Origin: Flectonema sp. DT1601
Taxonomy: Eukaryota; Euglenozoa; Diplonemea; Diplonemida; Diplonemidae
NCBI GenBank assembly: GCA_964019425.1
Contig: OZ025780.1
Coordinates: forward strand, 948,001 to 1,012,000
Direction: 5' to 3'
DNA: 64,000 nt
Part shown: one piece after another, positions 22,127 to 34,245 of the stretch
How positions within the stretch are numbered: the first letter of the stretch is position 1
Layout: each line of letters opens with the position of its first letter
Position numbers and translations under genes: made by a program
Notes under the pieces: model-generated
What the model was told of the DNA's origin: nothing
The model's input: only the letters and a program-made list of their open reading frames with translations
The model's database searches: none

Positions 22127-25100
22127 ATGACTGACGGCCAAGATCATGATGACTCCGGGAACATCACAGTATCCACTGACAAGTCGTTGAATGGTAAGAA
22201 TGGAGCTGTTACTAACTTTATTACTACTTCGAAGTATACACTACTCAACTTCCTGCCGCTTAATATGTTTCAACAAGTATGTCTTCATTCTGTCAATTTA
22301 ATTATTTTCTTTTTTTTGATATAATGAAACAAACCAAAACCAGTTTCGAAAACCGAGTAATATTTATTTTGCTATAAATATGATCATTGCTCTGATTCCT
22401 GACATCAGTCCAATTAGTCCGGCAACAGCCATTATGCCTCTCATTATTGTAGTAGCAGTGGCAGCGATAAAAGACGGGTTAGAAGATTATTATAGACACA
22501 AGGCAGATAAAGAATGGAATTCAGCACCTGGAAAGTATGACTCCAGCGGTAATTCTTCAAGTGGGGTCATATCAAATGGAAAGGTTGACGCTGATGTCTT
22601 AAGTAAAGATGTTAAAGTTGGGGACATGATAAAATTAGTTCGGGGAGAAACCGTGAGAGCTGATGTTCTTTTACTCGCTTCATCTGATCTTGACGAGCAC
22701 ACAGCACACATCCAAACTATGCAGTTGGATGGAGAAACAAACGCTAAAGGAAGACAAGCAATGGCTACGAAGATTCCTGGTGCAGGAGGAGCTCATCGCA
22801 ATTTAACTCATGATTTGATTACACCTGAAGCATGTTCTGCTGCGCGTTTAGATGTTGATACGGTTCAACCATCAGCCGACCTTCACCAGTGGTCAGGAAA
22901 ACTAACATACAAAGGTGTTTCTGAGGGTGTTGGTATTGAGCAATTCTTATTCAGAGGTTGTGTAGTGGTAAACACTGCTTGGGTATATGGTCTTGTTGTA
23001 TACACTGGTATGAATACCAAGATGCAAAAAAATAACAAACCGAAAGTCCCGAAGAAGTCACAGCTCGACAGAAAGTTGACAAAAATGATAGTTTTGGTCT
23101 TCTTCATTCAGCAATTGGTCATCTTTTTGATGTGCGCGTTGGCAGTTGTTCATCAAGTTGATAATGTTGGAAGCGCATGGTACATCTTGACTTACTTACA
23201 AGAGCGTAAGAATGTTGAATTATTCTTTTGGAGGTACGGAACTTACTTCATCCTCGTCAGTTTTATGATTCCAATTTCTCTCTTTGTAACTATCGAGTTC
23301 ACTAAAGCTATCCAAGCCCAACTCATGAAGTACGACAAGCAAATGGAAACAACACTTCTTGACGCCAATGGAGAAGAAATTGGTAGCGATCCAGTCTGCT
23401 GTGAACCCCGTTCGTCAGATTTGAATGAGCAGTTGGCTATCGTAAAATACATTTTTTCGGACAAGACTGGAACCCTTACTGAAAACAGAATGCAGTTTCA
23501 TACCGGGGAGATTGCGAACCCGGAACAAGCATCAGGTCCAAAGAATTCCGGTATCACATACGAGCATCGTGATGCAGAAGATGAAAAGACTATTAACCCA
23601 ATGTTAAGGGAATACCTTGAGCAAACTTGCAGAGGTTCTAATGGTGCAGACCCACCAGGTCCCCAAGATAAGCGTCATACTGACAGGTGTAGTAGTACTC
23701 TTTGGTATCTTATGAACTTAGCGATGTGCCACGAACTTACAATTTTACAAAACGAGGATGACAGTGTTCCTTCGAAGGAACCATCCACTCCAACTTACCA
23801 AGGGGCTTCTCCGGATGAAGTCGCATTGGCCGCCGCGGCGCAGAGCTGCGGTGTGGAATTCATTAGTCGGACAAGCGGCACACTTGCTATTAGCATTTTG
23901 GGCAAAACACACCTGTATCGCATTATTGACACTTTGAAATTCACTTCTAAGAGAAAAATGATGTCAATTGTGTTGGAGGGTCCCTGCACCCAGAGCGATG
24001 GTCAGATTCGACCTATTCCGAAGCTCAGTTCTCGTTTTTGCCTCACGAAGGGAGCTGACTCTGTCATGTTAGATAATTGCGCTGGTGCGGTTACTGCTGA
24101 AAAGGACGCTAAAGGACGTACTGTCATGGTTAAGAAGAATAACAGAAAACCAGATCCGTGGTATACTGATGTCTATCAGGATCGACTTCAAAATGAACTG
24201 AACAAATTAGGAGGAGTTGGGTTGCGAACACTTGTACTCGCTTACAAACCTTTACCTGATGATGGTTGGTTTAATAAGTGGCACAGTACTTACTCTGAGG
24301 CTCAGAAATTAGTAAATCCGGATGCCCGATCATCTGCCATGGAAGAGAGCTGGTCTGAAATGGAAAAAGACTTCTACGCTGTTGGAGCCACCGCTATTGA
24401 AGATAAGCTGCAGGATAAGGTACCGGAAACAGTTGATTTTTTAATTCGTGCCGGGGTAGTGATTTGGATGCTTACAGGTGACAAGCAGGAAACTGCCGAA
24501 ACTATCGCTGGAACAGCTCGTTTAATAGACAAACAATCATGGCAACTGTGTTACTTAAAGGCACAACCCCCACTCCTCTGTACCCCTGATGCTTCCCTTC
24601 CTCCCGATGAAGCCCGTGTTCGTCTTGCAAACTGCGAAGCCTGGGTTATCGGACTGGCGTTCCCTAATAATGTATTCATTTTGTTTTATTTTCTTATGGA
24701 AACCCCCCTTGTTGTAAACAGTTTCTTAATCACACTTCACAATAAAAAAAACAGCCTCCTCCCGCCTCTGTTGCAGCAGATTCTTATGATGCCCACAAGC
24801 AAGGTCAGGCTACTGGAAAGGTGTGTATCGAACTCTATTCTGATGTGGATGGTTATGGTCTGGATTGACAACTAAAATAACAAACAAACACAGGAGTGTT
24901 TCCTACAACTCGCCCTTGAACAATCTCAAAAGGCACGCATTGCTGGTAGGAAGTGCGGATTAGTGACAGACGGTGCTACCTTAGGAGTTATCACCCCTCC
25001 AGGTATCCAGGGAATCAAAAGCCCGGATGCGTTGGCAGCTGTTGAGAAGATGTGGAGCGATTTCATTGAATTATCGCAATTGGTGAACTCTGGTGTTCTG

Positions 25101-26297
25101 TGCAGACTTACTCCTGAACAAAAGGTTCGTATATATTTTTCTTCATTCTTTTAAAAAGTCAACGAGGTGAAGGTTGGCTCTACTCATATTTTAATCTACT
25201 ATTGAGAACTTAATCAACGAATAAAAAAAAAAATAAAAAAACAGGGTAAGATTGTAAAAGTCTTCCAGGAAACAACGGGTGAAACCGCTCTCGCCATCGG
25301 TGATGGTGCCAACGATGTCCCGATGATTAACGTGTGTTCTTTTTTTTCTTTCATGTTAGTTATGTTAAGCAACTCAGTTTAAAAAAGACAAAACCATCAA
25401 CAGGAGTCCTTCGTTGGTATTGGTATCATGGGACTAGAGGGATCACAGGCAGTGTTGGCTTCCGATTACGCAATCCCCCGTTTTAAGCATCTAAGACGTT
25501 TGGTGACGGTTCACGGAAGGTACGCACTATACCGAAATTCTCTCTGCATTATGTTTTCTTTCTATAAGAACTTCGTGTTGGCATTTTTACAAATTTGTTA
25601 CTCTTTTGTGTGCGCATATAGTGGACAAACTCTATTTGATTCTTACTTATTGGTGTTTCAAAATATTGCTTTTACGAGTATACCTCCATTGTTTGTTGGA
25701 ATATTTGAAAAGGATGTCCATGAAGACATGTGTGAGTCCATCCCACTGTTATACGGTGAGCTACGAGGAGGTGTATACTACGACAAGAAGACGATTGCTA
25801 TGTGGTTTGGAGAAGCAATCTTTCACAGTGGGTTGTTATTCTACCTGACTTACAGTACTCAACGAAACGACGATATTGGAGGCGACACTGGTCGAACTAT
25901 CGACCTGCTAGCTCACGGTGCTGTAATTCTTTCGTGTCAAATCTTTTCTGTTTTGGCAAAAATAGCCGTCCATATTAGGTGTTGGAATTGGTTCCAGTTT
26001 GCTGGGATTTGGTTCTCAGTTCTTCTGGTGTTCTTCTGCCTGTTGGTGTATTCAAAGATTGAAATTATATTTTCTGCTTCGTATTTCTATGATACAGGAT
26101 TCTATATTCTCGCTGATGTGAAGTATTGGTTTTGGTCGTTCTTCTTCGTCATTGGAATGATATTAGCCATCGACATCCCTCTGATGTATATTCAAAAACA
26201 ATACTTTCCGACTACTAGAGATCTCGCTCAACGCTTGCACACAAGAAAAATTGCTCTCACAAAACACAAGAAGGCAGAAGACCGTTTGGGAATGTAG
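22127..26297 (+). CDS. P4-type ATPase (phospholipid flippase), 6 exons
   Basis: Exons 22127-22276, 22344-24671, 24755-24820, 24894-25124, 25245-25331 and 25404-26297 join in phase 0 to 1251 aa. P4-ATPases move phospholipids from the outer to the inner leaflet, usually with a CDC50 subunit. Visible: TSKYTLLNFLP, the P4-specific PISL loop (IPISLFVTIEF), DGETN in the actuator domain, SDKTGTLTEN with the phosphorylated Asp at about 423, the KGAD nucleotide-binding motif, LTGDKQET at about 760, GDGANDVPMI at about 944 and several C-terminal membrane segments. The N-terminus is short and lacks the usual R-x-I-x-x-N lead, so an extra upstream exon is possible. ATG 22127 is chosen because TGA precedes it in frame. 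The region between TGDK and the small exon is less conserved. Confidence 0.9.
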
Positions 26298-28036
26298 TTC
26301 GTTTCGTCATTCTTAATCCTACAGAAGATTCTGTTGGATACTTCGAATGTACTGTGGTACCAATAAAATCTAGAACGAATTGGCTTCTTCTTTTCTTATG
26401 AGAGAAGAGAGTCGAAGGGGAAAAAAAAAAAATATAGTAAAACAATAAAGAAAAGAATTTCTTTTGCTCCGGAAAATTAGTTTCGTTTATATATTCGTTC
26501 TTCCCTTCACACCCCCTCCTTCCCTCTGCTCTCCCCCCGCTTCCTAACTAAAATCCGCCGGAATGTTCGTCTTGTATATAAGAAAAAAGGAATGAATGAA
26601 TGATTAGTCACCTCACCCTGCAACACCGGCATTCAGATGCAGAACCACATTGTTTTTGTCAGCCAGAGACGTTTAGCCCACAGAGATAAGAGATCTCCCT
26701 GTCCTTTCCATGCCCATCAGGAAGGCAAGGTTATTCATATTGTTTGTGTTTGTTAGGTGTTCAACAAAGTGAAAACTTGTTAAGGGGCAACTATTTAAAA
26801 AAAAAATCTTTTTTTTTCCCGGAAAAGAGGGATGTGACTTTTCTTCGAAAGCAAATAGCTACCTGGTCACGTCCGTAGTATTAAGATGTTTGTTTACTTG
26901 ATCGAGTGTATTCAGTTCTGTTGTAAATAATAAGACAACATTATTTTTACATTTTTTTTCAGCAAAAAGTTTGTGAGAGCGACCCTTTCTGAAGATTTGT
27001 ACTACTTCAAGTGTTGTAATCATTATCGTTGGTATCATCGATATGGGTACATTTGGTGTACACAAGACTAGGTTAATGTCGTTTCACTTGTAAGACAAAA
27101 TAGACAAAAAATAAAAAAATAAAAAATGGAAAGTCTCTCCATGTTTGTGCGGAATCTGAAAAAAATTGTGGACAAAAAAAAAAAAAACCATAAAACTTGC
27201 ATTCTTGCAAAAAAAGTTTTTGAGAAAAAGTCCGCAAATTTGCTTTTTGCAGTCTGGTACGCGTGTAGAAACAAGAGAACTCGTGTAGGAGTTTTTCTTC
27301 TTCTGTCTTCTTTATTTATTTTTCTTTTTAATCAGCAAATGCGAATTTTCTTTGTCTTTATTTGTCTTTGCTGTCCCCTCGAATGTCGTTGCAGCAGTTC
27401 CCTGCTGAGGATATAGTTCCTAATTATTGTTTAAAATACTAAAGTAAGACTTCTACAACTGAGGTCAATGGATGTTTTTTTTTATTTTTATTTTATTTTA
27501 TTTTTTTATTCTTGCTACACGAAGCTCTTTTTTATTTATTTTTGTTTTATTTTATTTTATGTTTCTCACCAATGTCGTCTGACTGTAGATTTCTTTTTTT
27601 TGCAATTTTATTAAGAAAATGGAAGTCGAAAAAAACAAACAAAAAACAAAGCCTAACTGATATCAATAATTGTTGTTGGAATGCACTTCTGTCGCAGATG
27701 ACCACCAACACTCGTCATTTCTTTGCATATGTGAAAAGGAAAAAAAAAAAAGGAAGGGGGGGTAATTTTTTTTTCTTCATTTTTTTTTCTATTATTTCTT
27801 CGATCTTCTCATCCCCTTATAGAAGTTGGTATTCTTGTAAAAAAAAAAAGAACAGAAAAAAAAAGAAACTCTTTCCGAAAGGATATATTGTCAAAAAAAA
27901 AAAAAAAAAGTTACCAAAAAATTGAGAGGATTCTTATTGATATTTTTTTTGTTAACTACTACTTTTTATCAGATGATGGGAGGGTAATTTTTCATATTCG
28001 TTCATAAATTATAAATTAATATTTTAAAAAAAACAG
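26298..28036. other. Intergenic, no gene supported
   Basis: Flippase 3' region then AT-rich spacer with A/T runs. Open frames here are translations of homopolymers. It ends in A7CAG at 28034-28036, a possible leader splice acceptor for the next gene. Confidence 0.5.
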
Positions 28037-28061
28037 AGGGGTTATTTGATAGAAACCAACA

Positions 28062-29727
28062 ATGGAAACAATAATACTACTTCTGTTGACTACCTCGATA
28101 TCAAATAGTGAATTGCGAGTGACTCAACCATCTGAAAAGATCCAGGCACAGCTACAAGAGTGGGAAGGGAAAACAACCGGCTGTTGGATTAGCGCAGTCC
28201 GATCCCTTAGAGATGGATGCAATGAAGGTCAGATTCTAAGAGAAGATGATCGAAAAAAACTTGCTTTTATGTTTGCCTCATGTCAGTTGCAAGAGGACGG
28301 AATCGAACCTCAGAAAGATCCTGTAGAGATGGCGCTCAAAGCTAAAGATGGATACCCTCTCGTATATCAAATATATACTGAGTACCTCGTTAATGTTGAA
28401 GTTGTTTGCAACACATTGTCTCAAAGGATATTTCAAAAAGAAACTAGAAATGCAATGGAAGCCCTCAAAGATGCCTCTGTTACTCACTTAAAAGAACTAC
28501 AGGCAATGAAGACATCAATGTCTAATATAAAAGAGATGGCTAATATTATAAAGAGTGAACTGGAATCGAATCAAATTCAAATGTCGGATAACTTTTTAAA
28601 ACTACTACTGGAACAGGATAAGTTAAGTAGTGAATTCGACCGTCACAGTGATGAGATGAGTCAGGAATTCGATCACGTTGGAAAGCATATTTCGCAAAGC
28701 CATCAACGGCTATCTCATTTACAGGATCAAACAGCAAACGTTTCCGTCATGCTGATGAGCGTTGAAACATCAGCTTCGGCAATTAGACAAAATCAAGACA
28801 TCTTTCACTACTACTGGTCAACTGCTGATGACATGCTCAACGTGTTGAATCAAAGCGTCTCATCCATCGCTACTTTAATATTCATCACCTCAACATGTGT
28901 TTTATCATACATTCTAACATCTCCAGTTCGAACCCGTTCTGCTCGATTTCCTATGATGTTATCCTGCATATTGTGTTACCTAACTGAATCTCTGATATCA
29001 TCTTATGCGATACATGTTACACCTGTGGCACGATTAGAGATGATTTGGTTGATTAGGAAGTCTTATGTTATTTTAGCTCTTGGGTGTTTGCTGTACTTCG
29101 CAGTGAAATACGTCGAACCTGAGGTACAAATAGTCAGAAGGTTGAACGAGTTTGAGGGAAGGGTATGAATTTGTAATTTTTTAAAAAAAATGTTTTTTTT
29201 GATTGAGTGAATTTAAAAAAAAAAAAAAAAAAAAAAAACAGTTTTTTGAGCGAATCAAGAACGAACTTCGTGATAGAGTGAGGAGTATAAGTAGAGCACC
29301 AAGTAGAAGGAAGCCTGTCAGCAGATTGCCGTCTGTTGCTGCTGACGATGATGAAATTCATAGCGAGGTGGCATCTGTTAGAAGTGAAGTGGCATCTGTC
29401 AGAAGTAAATCTTTAAAGGAAAGATCTGTTTCTCCAACTCGCGCAGAAAGTCCTGAAGTTGTTCATCCGCAAGTATCCGTCAAAGAGGAAAGAACACCTC
29501 CAACACTTCCATTAACATGGACACCAACTACTTATAGTTCAAATTATTCTTCTTATCGTCGTGGTCTTAAAGAAGAAACGACACGACTTTCTGAATCTGT
29601 TGAGACAGTGCGGAGTGCTCAAAGTAGCTGTTCTCGGACGAGGTATGCTTCCGCATCACCTGCTGCATTTGAGGAGTTTGATAGAATGTTATTAGTATGT
29701 AGTGAAGTTGGGTCTGTTGACTTTTGA
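28062..29727 (+). CDS. KAR5/GEX1/Brambleberry-family nuclear fusion protein
   Basis: Exons 28062-29162 and 29242-29727 join in phase 0 to 528 aa. The family (yeast Kar5, plant and alga GEX1, fish Brambleberry) sits in the nuclear envelope and is needed for nuclear fusion after gamete fusion. Visible: a signal-peptide-like start (residues 1-16), the signature Cys-rich domain GCWISAVRSLRDGC...KKLAFMFASCQLQ with Cys 41, 53 and 74, a long coiled-coil-prone region (about 120-260), then three hydrophobic segments (about 266-285, 295-315, 325-350). The second exon encodes a basic, Ser-rich tail with a repeated SEVASVRS unit. The short intron (79 nt) ends in an A-run plus CAG. The Cys motif and topology are what persuade me; sequence similarity in this family is always weak. 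Confidence 0.75.
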
Positions 29728-30957
29728 AAAAAAAAAAAAAAAAAAAAGAAACATTATTATTATTTAAGAATATAATAAAATAACAAACAAAGGGAAACCC
29801 ATAATTAAAATATTGATACGTTTCATTGATGGAAGCTTCTCAAAGCTGTTGATGTTGAGGAGGTTGGAACCAATTCTGCTTCCTCTGTGATTACTTTTGT
29901 TTGGGTAATGATGTTGACAATACAAGTATAATTCTTTCTCTCTTATCGTTTGAATGGATTTCTAATTTCTCATTTTTTTTTCATGTTATTACTTTATCTT
30001 ACTCTTTTATTCACATGAAAAAAAAAAAAAAAAAAAAAACACTGTGCTATATAAGAAAGGAAAAAAAAAAAAAAAAAAAAAAGAAAAAATTCCGACCAAG
30101 GAACGAAGAAAATAAAACACACATAAACACAAACACTTGGCGATATCAAGAATAACAAAGGAGTGATTCTCTCGGTCGTTTTTTTTTTGGTTCTTAGAGC
30201 TCTGAAACTGACACTTGTGCCTGCGAGGAGCTTTACGGAAAAAAAAAAGGGTTTTTTTTTTTAGTTTACTTCATTACCATTCCTGCCTCCTCTATTGGGT
30301 CACAACTTGAGGCATCCGTGATTTGTATAATTTAACTAAAAAAAAACTTTTTTTTCGTTATGAGTTTTGAGTAGGACTGGCCCGTAGGCCGCCTGCCCCT
30401 TTGGGGAAAAAAAAAAAAAAAAAAAAAAAACTTAATGTAATGAATGTTTATATTTTCTAACCCTTTTTCTGGTAATGTGACCACTTGCTTTTAATTAATA
30501 GTTTTTTCCTCGCACTGCCCCCTTCCGATCTTGGCGGCGTTTTTCTAGTTTTTCTTTTTTTTTTTTTCTCTCCCTGCTGATTCTCATCAGGCCCAGCACA
30601 TAATATTTTTTATTTAGTTTTTTAATATGTTTTTTTTTTTTTTTTTGTATTTATATTTTTTTTAGTTTACAGGTTGGTTCTTATTTTCATAATGAAATTG
30701 GCTGAAGGTGGCTGAAGATAGATTATTTTTTTATTTTTTGCATTTTAACAAGTATTGTAAAGAGCCAAAAAGGATGTTGGGGCAGCACACGTAAACCTCC
30801 TTTTAGCTTTTCTCAGTTTAAGTCGGTTCACGGGTTTCGTGACACAAACAAAAACATCAACAAAGTGTTATATTACTATTTTCTGTATAGTTTTAGGATT
30901 AAAGCCAATTCGGCTTTTTTTTAATCCGTTTATTTCACAAATATCAGTTGTTTGCAG
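29728..30957. other. Intergenic with a dispersed ~115-bp repeat
   Basis: Homopolymer-rich spacer. Bases 30740-30855 (CATTTTAACAAGTATTGTAA ... AGTCGGTTCACGGGTTTCGTG ... ACAAACAAAAA) recur, slightly shortened, at 59950-60054. It ends in TTGTTTGCAG at 30948-30957, just before the next start codon. Confidence 0.55.
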
Positions 30958-30962
30958 TCATA

Positions 30963-31181
30963 ATGGAATCCATGTTTTGGTCGCCTCGTCAACGAGACGA
31001 TGTTGAAGATGATACCGACACGAATCTCCCTCGAAGAGCACTTCCAGAAACAGAACTGAGACAGGTCTCTCATAGAAAACATCAGCTTGGTGAGGATCTG
31101 GATGCGGCTCGTCGACAAAGTAAAATACCACTGGGAGGTCCTGGTGGGAGGGTCAGCTGTGAAGGAGTCATCGGTTGGTAG
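30963..31181 (+). CDS. Small hypothetical protein (72 aa)
   Basis: ATG 30963 opens a 72-aa frame whose base composition (close to 50% GC) contrasts with the A/T-run spacers around it. The protein is charged, starts MESMFWSPRQRDDVEDDTD and ends with a Gly-rich SKIPLGGPGGRVS segment. TTGTTTGCAG lies 5 nt before the ATG, as at other genes here. No family recognised; the PGG-containing tail is reminiscent of small disordered microtubule-binding proteins, but that is only a resemblance. Confidence 0.45.
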   Translation: MESMFWSPRQRDDVEDDTDTNLPRRALPETELRQVSHRKHQLGEDLDAARRQSKIPLGGPGGRVSCEGVIGW

Positions 31182-31243
31182 CACAGTGCTTCATTCTGAT
31201 TTATTCCATTTTTTTTTTTTTTTTTTTTTTTCGTTGTTTCTTT

Positions 31244-32280
31244 AGGCCTTTGTGAACTAGCGAGTGGGAAAAAAAAATTAAGAAGAAAAAAAAAAAGATG
31301 TGTTTTATTTTCTTCTTTGCATATACAGTGCTATTTGGGATTCAGTTTTCTTTTTTTTGTTTTTTTGGTCGAATCCAATGTCCCAAATCAGAATATCATT
31401 CCCTTCCTTTTATAACTTTTAATGAGAAAACAATCCATCGGTTTCGTGTGTGTAACACAGCCGAACTCAACAAGTAATCTCTTCGTGAAATAATTTCTCT
31501 CTTATTTATTCTTTTTGCTGCGCTCGCCACGACGCAATGCTCAGAAAATAGGCCTGTTGGAGTTTATTATCTTTGTTGTTGTTATTGTTGTCGTTGTTGT
31601 CTGGTGGGTTTTTCTGCATCCCCATCATACATCAGTCCTCGCGTTAAGCCCGTCAGGTTATTGCGTTTTGGTGATTGTGTTCAGATATGATGTCATGTTT
31701 AAATTAAGGAAATCGACTGTTTTTTTAACCCTCCACTTCATTTGGTCAAAAATCCCAATCTACCTTCCTTCCTTCCTTTTTTTTTTTTTTTTTGTCTTAT
31801 TTTTTTTAGGCCTTTGTGAACTAGCGAGTGGAAAAAAAATCAGGAAAAAAAAGTGTGTTTTATTTTCTTCTTTGCATATACAGTGCTATTTGGGATTCAG
31901 TTTTCTTTTTTTTGTTTTTTTTGGTCGAATCCAATGTCCCAAATCAGAATATCATTCCCTTCCTTTTATAACTTTTAATGGGAAAACAATCCATCGGTTT
32001 TGTGTGTGTAACACAGCCGAACTCAACAAAGTAATCTCTTCGTGTTTCTTATTTGCTGCGATCGTCACGGCGCAAATTCTCAGAAATAGTGTGGCTGTAG
32101 ATCTGTCAGAGCTGTAATCTTTGTTGTTGTTATTTCCTGGCGGGTTTTTCTTCATCCCCATCATACATCATGGAAGGTGGTTTTTATGTCTTCTCTCTGC
32201 GGTAAGCCCATCAGCTTATTGCATTTTGGTGATTAAGGAAATCAACTGTTTTTTTTTTAGCCCTCTTCTTCATTTGCAAA
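31244..32280 (+). repeat. Diverged tandem duplication (~565-bp period)
   Basis: Bases 31244-31775 and 31809-32280 share AGGCCTTTGTGAACTAGCGAG, CATATACAGTGCTATTTGGG, GTCGAATCCAATGTCCC, TAACACAGCCGAACTC, TTTGCTGCG and GTTTTTCTGCATCCCC segments in the same order. Identity is high in the first half and lower in the second. No coding assigned. Confidence 0.75.
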
Positions 32281-33100
32281 AACGCCCCCCCCCCAAAAAA
32301 AGTCACTGTATTTAAAACTAATGTTAAATTATCTTTATGTTTTTATGATACAACACAGTTGTAATTTTTACAAAATCGAACATACATCCCCCCAAAAAAA
32401 AAACCTTCTTCTTCGATAGGTATGATCACTTTTGGTTGCCATTGGAATGTATGATTCAATTTTAGGGGTTTTTTTAATTTATTTTAGTTTTTTTCTCTCT
32501 TTTTCCACTGACACTGGTAGCAATCTAACTGTTTACCCTTGTGCTTTTTCCTGACTTTTTTTTTTTTTTTTTTTTTTTTTTGACTTCCTAGGTTTTTTCG
32601 TGAATAAAATAAAATAAATAACAACCTGACCTGTCAAAATAGTGAGTTATATTGCTAACGATCAATTAATTTGATAAAAAATTATTTTTTTTCAATTCTC
32701 TTCTCGTTACGAGAAGGACCGGAAATAGTGATTTTTTTTCACCTTCCTTACTAACTTAATTCGCCCATTTTTTTTGTTTGTTTAAATTCCTTCCTTTCTA
32801 TTGTCTATTGCGACTAAAGCGAATGTATGCTAGCCCGTCCTGACGAGCTCCGATGGACAATTTAAGAAAAAATCAGTTCTTTTTGAAATAAACGATTTAT
32901 TAATAAACTGGAATGAAGTCCCTTAGAACTTACTTAGTGAGGGCCTGAGAGGGACAAAGTAATATGAGATAGAGGCTACGTATTCCACAGTGAAATAGTA
33001 GAACAAATGTTTTTTTTTTTATATATTTTAATTTTAAAATTTCATATTCTTCCTTTCTTTTATTGGGTGATTTCTTATTATCTATTATAACAACAATATG
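32281..33100. repeat. Spacer with a piggyBac scrap and a dispersed motif
   Basis: Bases 32347-32392 (ACAACACAGTTGTAATTTTT and following) match 18950-18996 inside the piggyBac at 17278-19084, an isolated scrap of about 45 bp. Bases 32512-32606 are one of three copies of a motif containing GGTAGC-ATCTAACTGTT and GACTTCCTAGG (others at 34739-34809 and 43231-43300). The rest is AT-rich with no gene. Confidence 0.55.
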
Positions 33101-34245
33101 AGAGGATGCCAAAAGTAGGGTACAATTTTGGGCCACGGGTATCTGACAGTCCCTAAGTGTGAATCCGACCACTTTTCACAAGATATTTTATACTCAAAAA
33201 ATGCAATTCCGTGTCTGGGAAGTGATTTTACTCACCGCTAGTTTCAAAATTCCATATTTCCTTCACTAAAGACCCCTCTTTGTAGGCTAACAGGCCTTTG
33301 TCCTGTATGAACCATTTTTGCTGCCTTTTTAAATCATGTCGTTTATTTATCTGAAACCAGTTAAATTCCTACAACATCCAGAAACATGCAAGAAAAAGTT
33401 GTTATCTCGCGGTTCAAAGAGATAATGACAGAAATGGGTGAGCAGCTCCAATAGGGGGAGCGAAACAGTGCTAGTGGGTCGACAAAGAGATGGGTGACAT
33501 TAGCGAAACAGCTGCTTGAGTGCCTTTCAGGAGGCGATGTTGACAGCATGCTCAGGGATGTTATTGGCATATCAAGTCTGTGGAAATGTGTTGCTCCCCC
33601 TTGTGTAGGTGAGATGATAAGTAGTTTAGAAGTTGGAAAGAGGAGGAGAGTTTTTAAAACACTTGACAGCAACGGGTGGAAGTTTTAACACTTTGCAGAA
33701 GCCGGTATTAAGATCGGAAGGAAGGCATGGGATGAGAGAAACGTGAGGCTCAGATGCTAGGACGGCCAAGAAAAACCAATGAGGAGATGGCAGAAGTTGT
33801 CGACAGCGAGCACAGGGCAGCATCGGCGGAAACCTCTATCACACTGAAGAGGCTGTCGAAGGTGCGAGACTCAACCGTCACCATCCAGAATGTCTTGCCA
33901 ACTTTCCGGAGCATCTATGAGAGCAGCTCTCTCAGAGATAAGATTTCAATGACAACCTTTCGTAGGATGAGAAAAGAAGAATTCCGCAAACTGGCCCGCC
34001 GAACTGATGTTTGTAACTACTGCCTGGCAGGCCAGTCAATCAGTCAATTCTCCTTATACTACAGGTAAGCTCTTAGGGAAAATATGGAATTTTGAAACTA
34101 GCGGTGAGTAAAATCACTTCCCGGACACGGAATTGCATTTTTTGAGTATAAAATATCTTGTGAAAAGTGGTCGGATTCACACTTAGGGACCGTCAGATAC
34201 CCGTGGCCCAAAATTGTACCCTACTTTTGGCACGTTCTCATATCC
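33101..34245. mobile_element. DNA transposon-like element with ~155-bp inverted ends
   Basis: Bases 33101-33254 and 34088-34245 are near-perfect reverse complements (outer part TGCCAAAAGTAGGGTAC, inner part CTCACCGCTAGTTTCAAAATTC). Single differences such as TGTCTGGGAAG/TGTCCGGGAAG show slight divergence. No clear target duplication is visible. The 830-bp interior has a coding-like stretch on the + strand. The superfamily is not identified. Confidence 0.7.
33494..34068 (+). pseudogene. Coding remnant in the long-inverted-repeat element
   Basis: Two overlapping-frame stretches (33494-33688 and 33754-34068). The second reads LGRPRKTNEEMAEVV ... VLPTFRSIYESSSLRDKIS ... KLARRTDVCNYC, a layout (basic N-terminus, then TD-x-C-x-x-C) that I associate with N-terminal halves of some cut-and-paste transposases. 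No catalytic triad is present, so it is non-autonomous. Resemblance only. Confidence 0.35.

Noticed and set aside
29901-30155. 84-aa + strand ORF after the KAR5-like gene
   Set aside because: Half of it is poly-Lys from A-runs; no domain, and no leader acceptor nearby.
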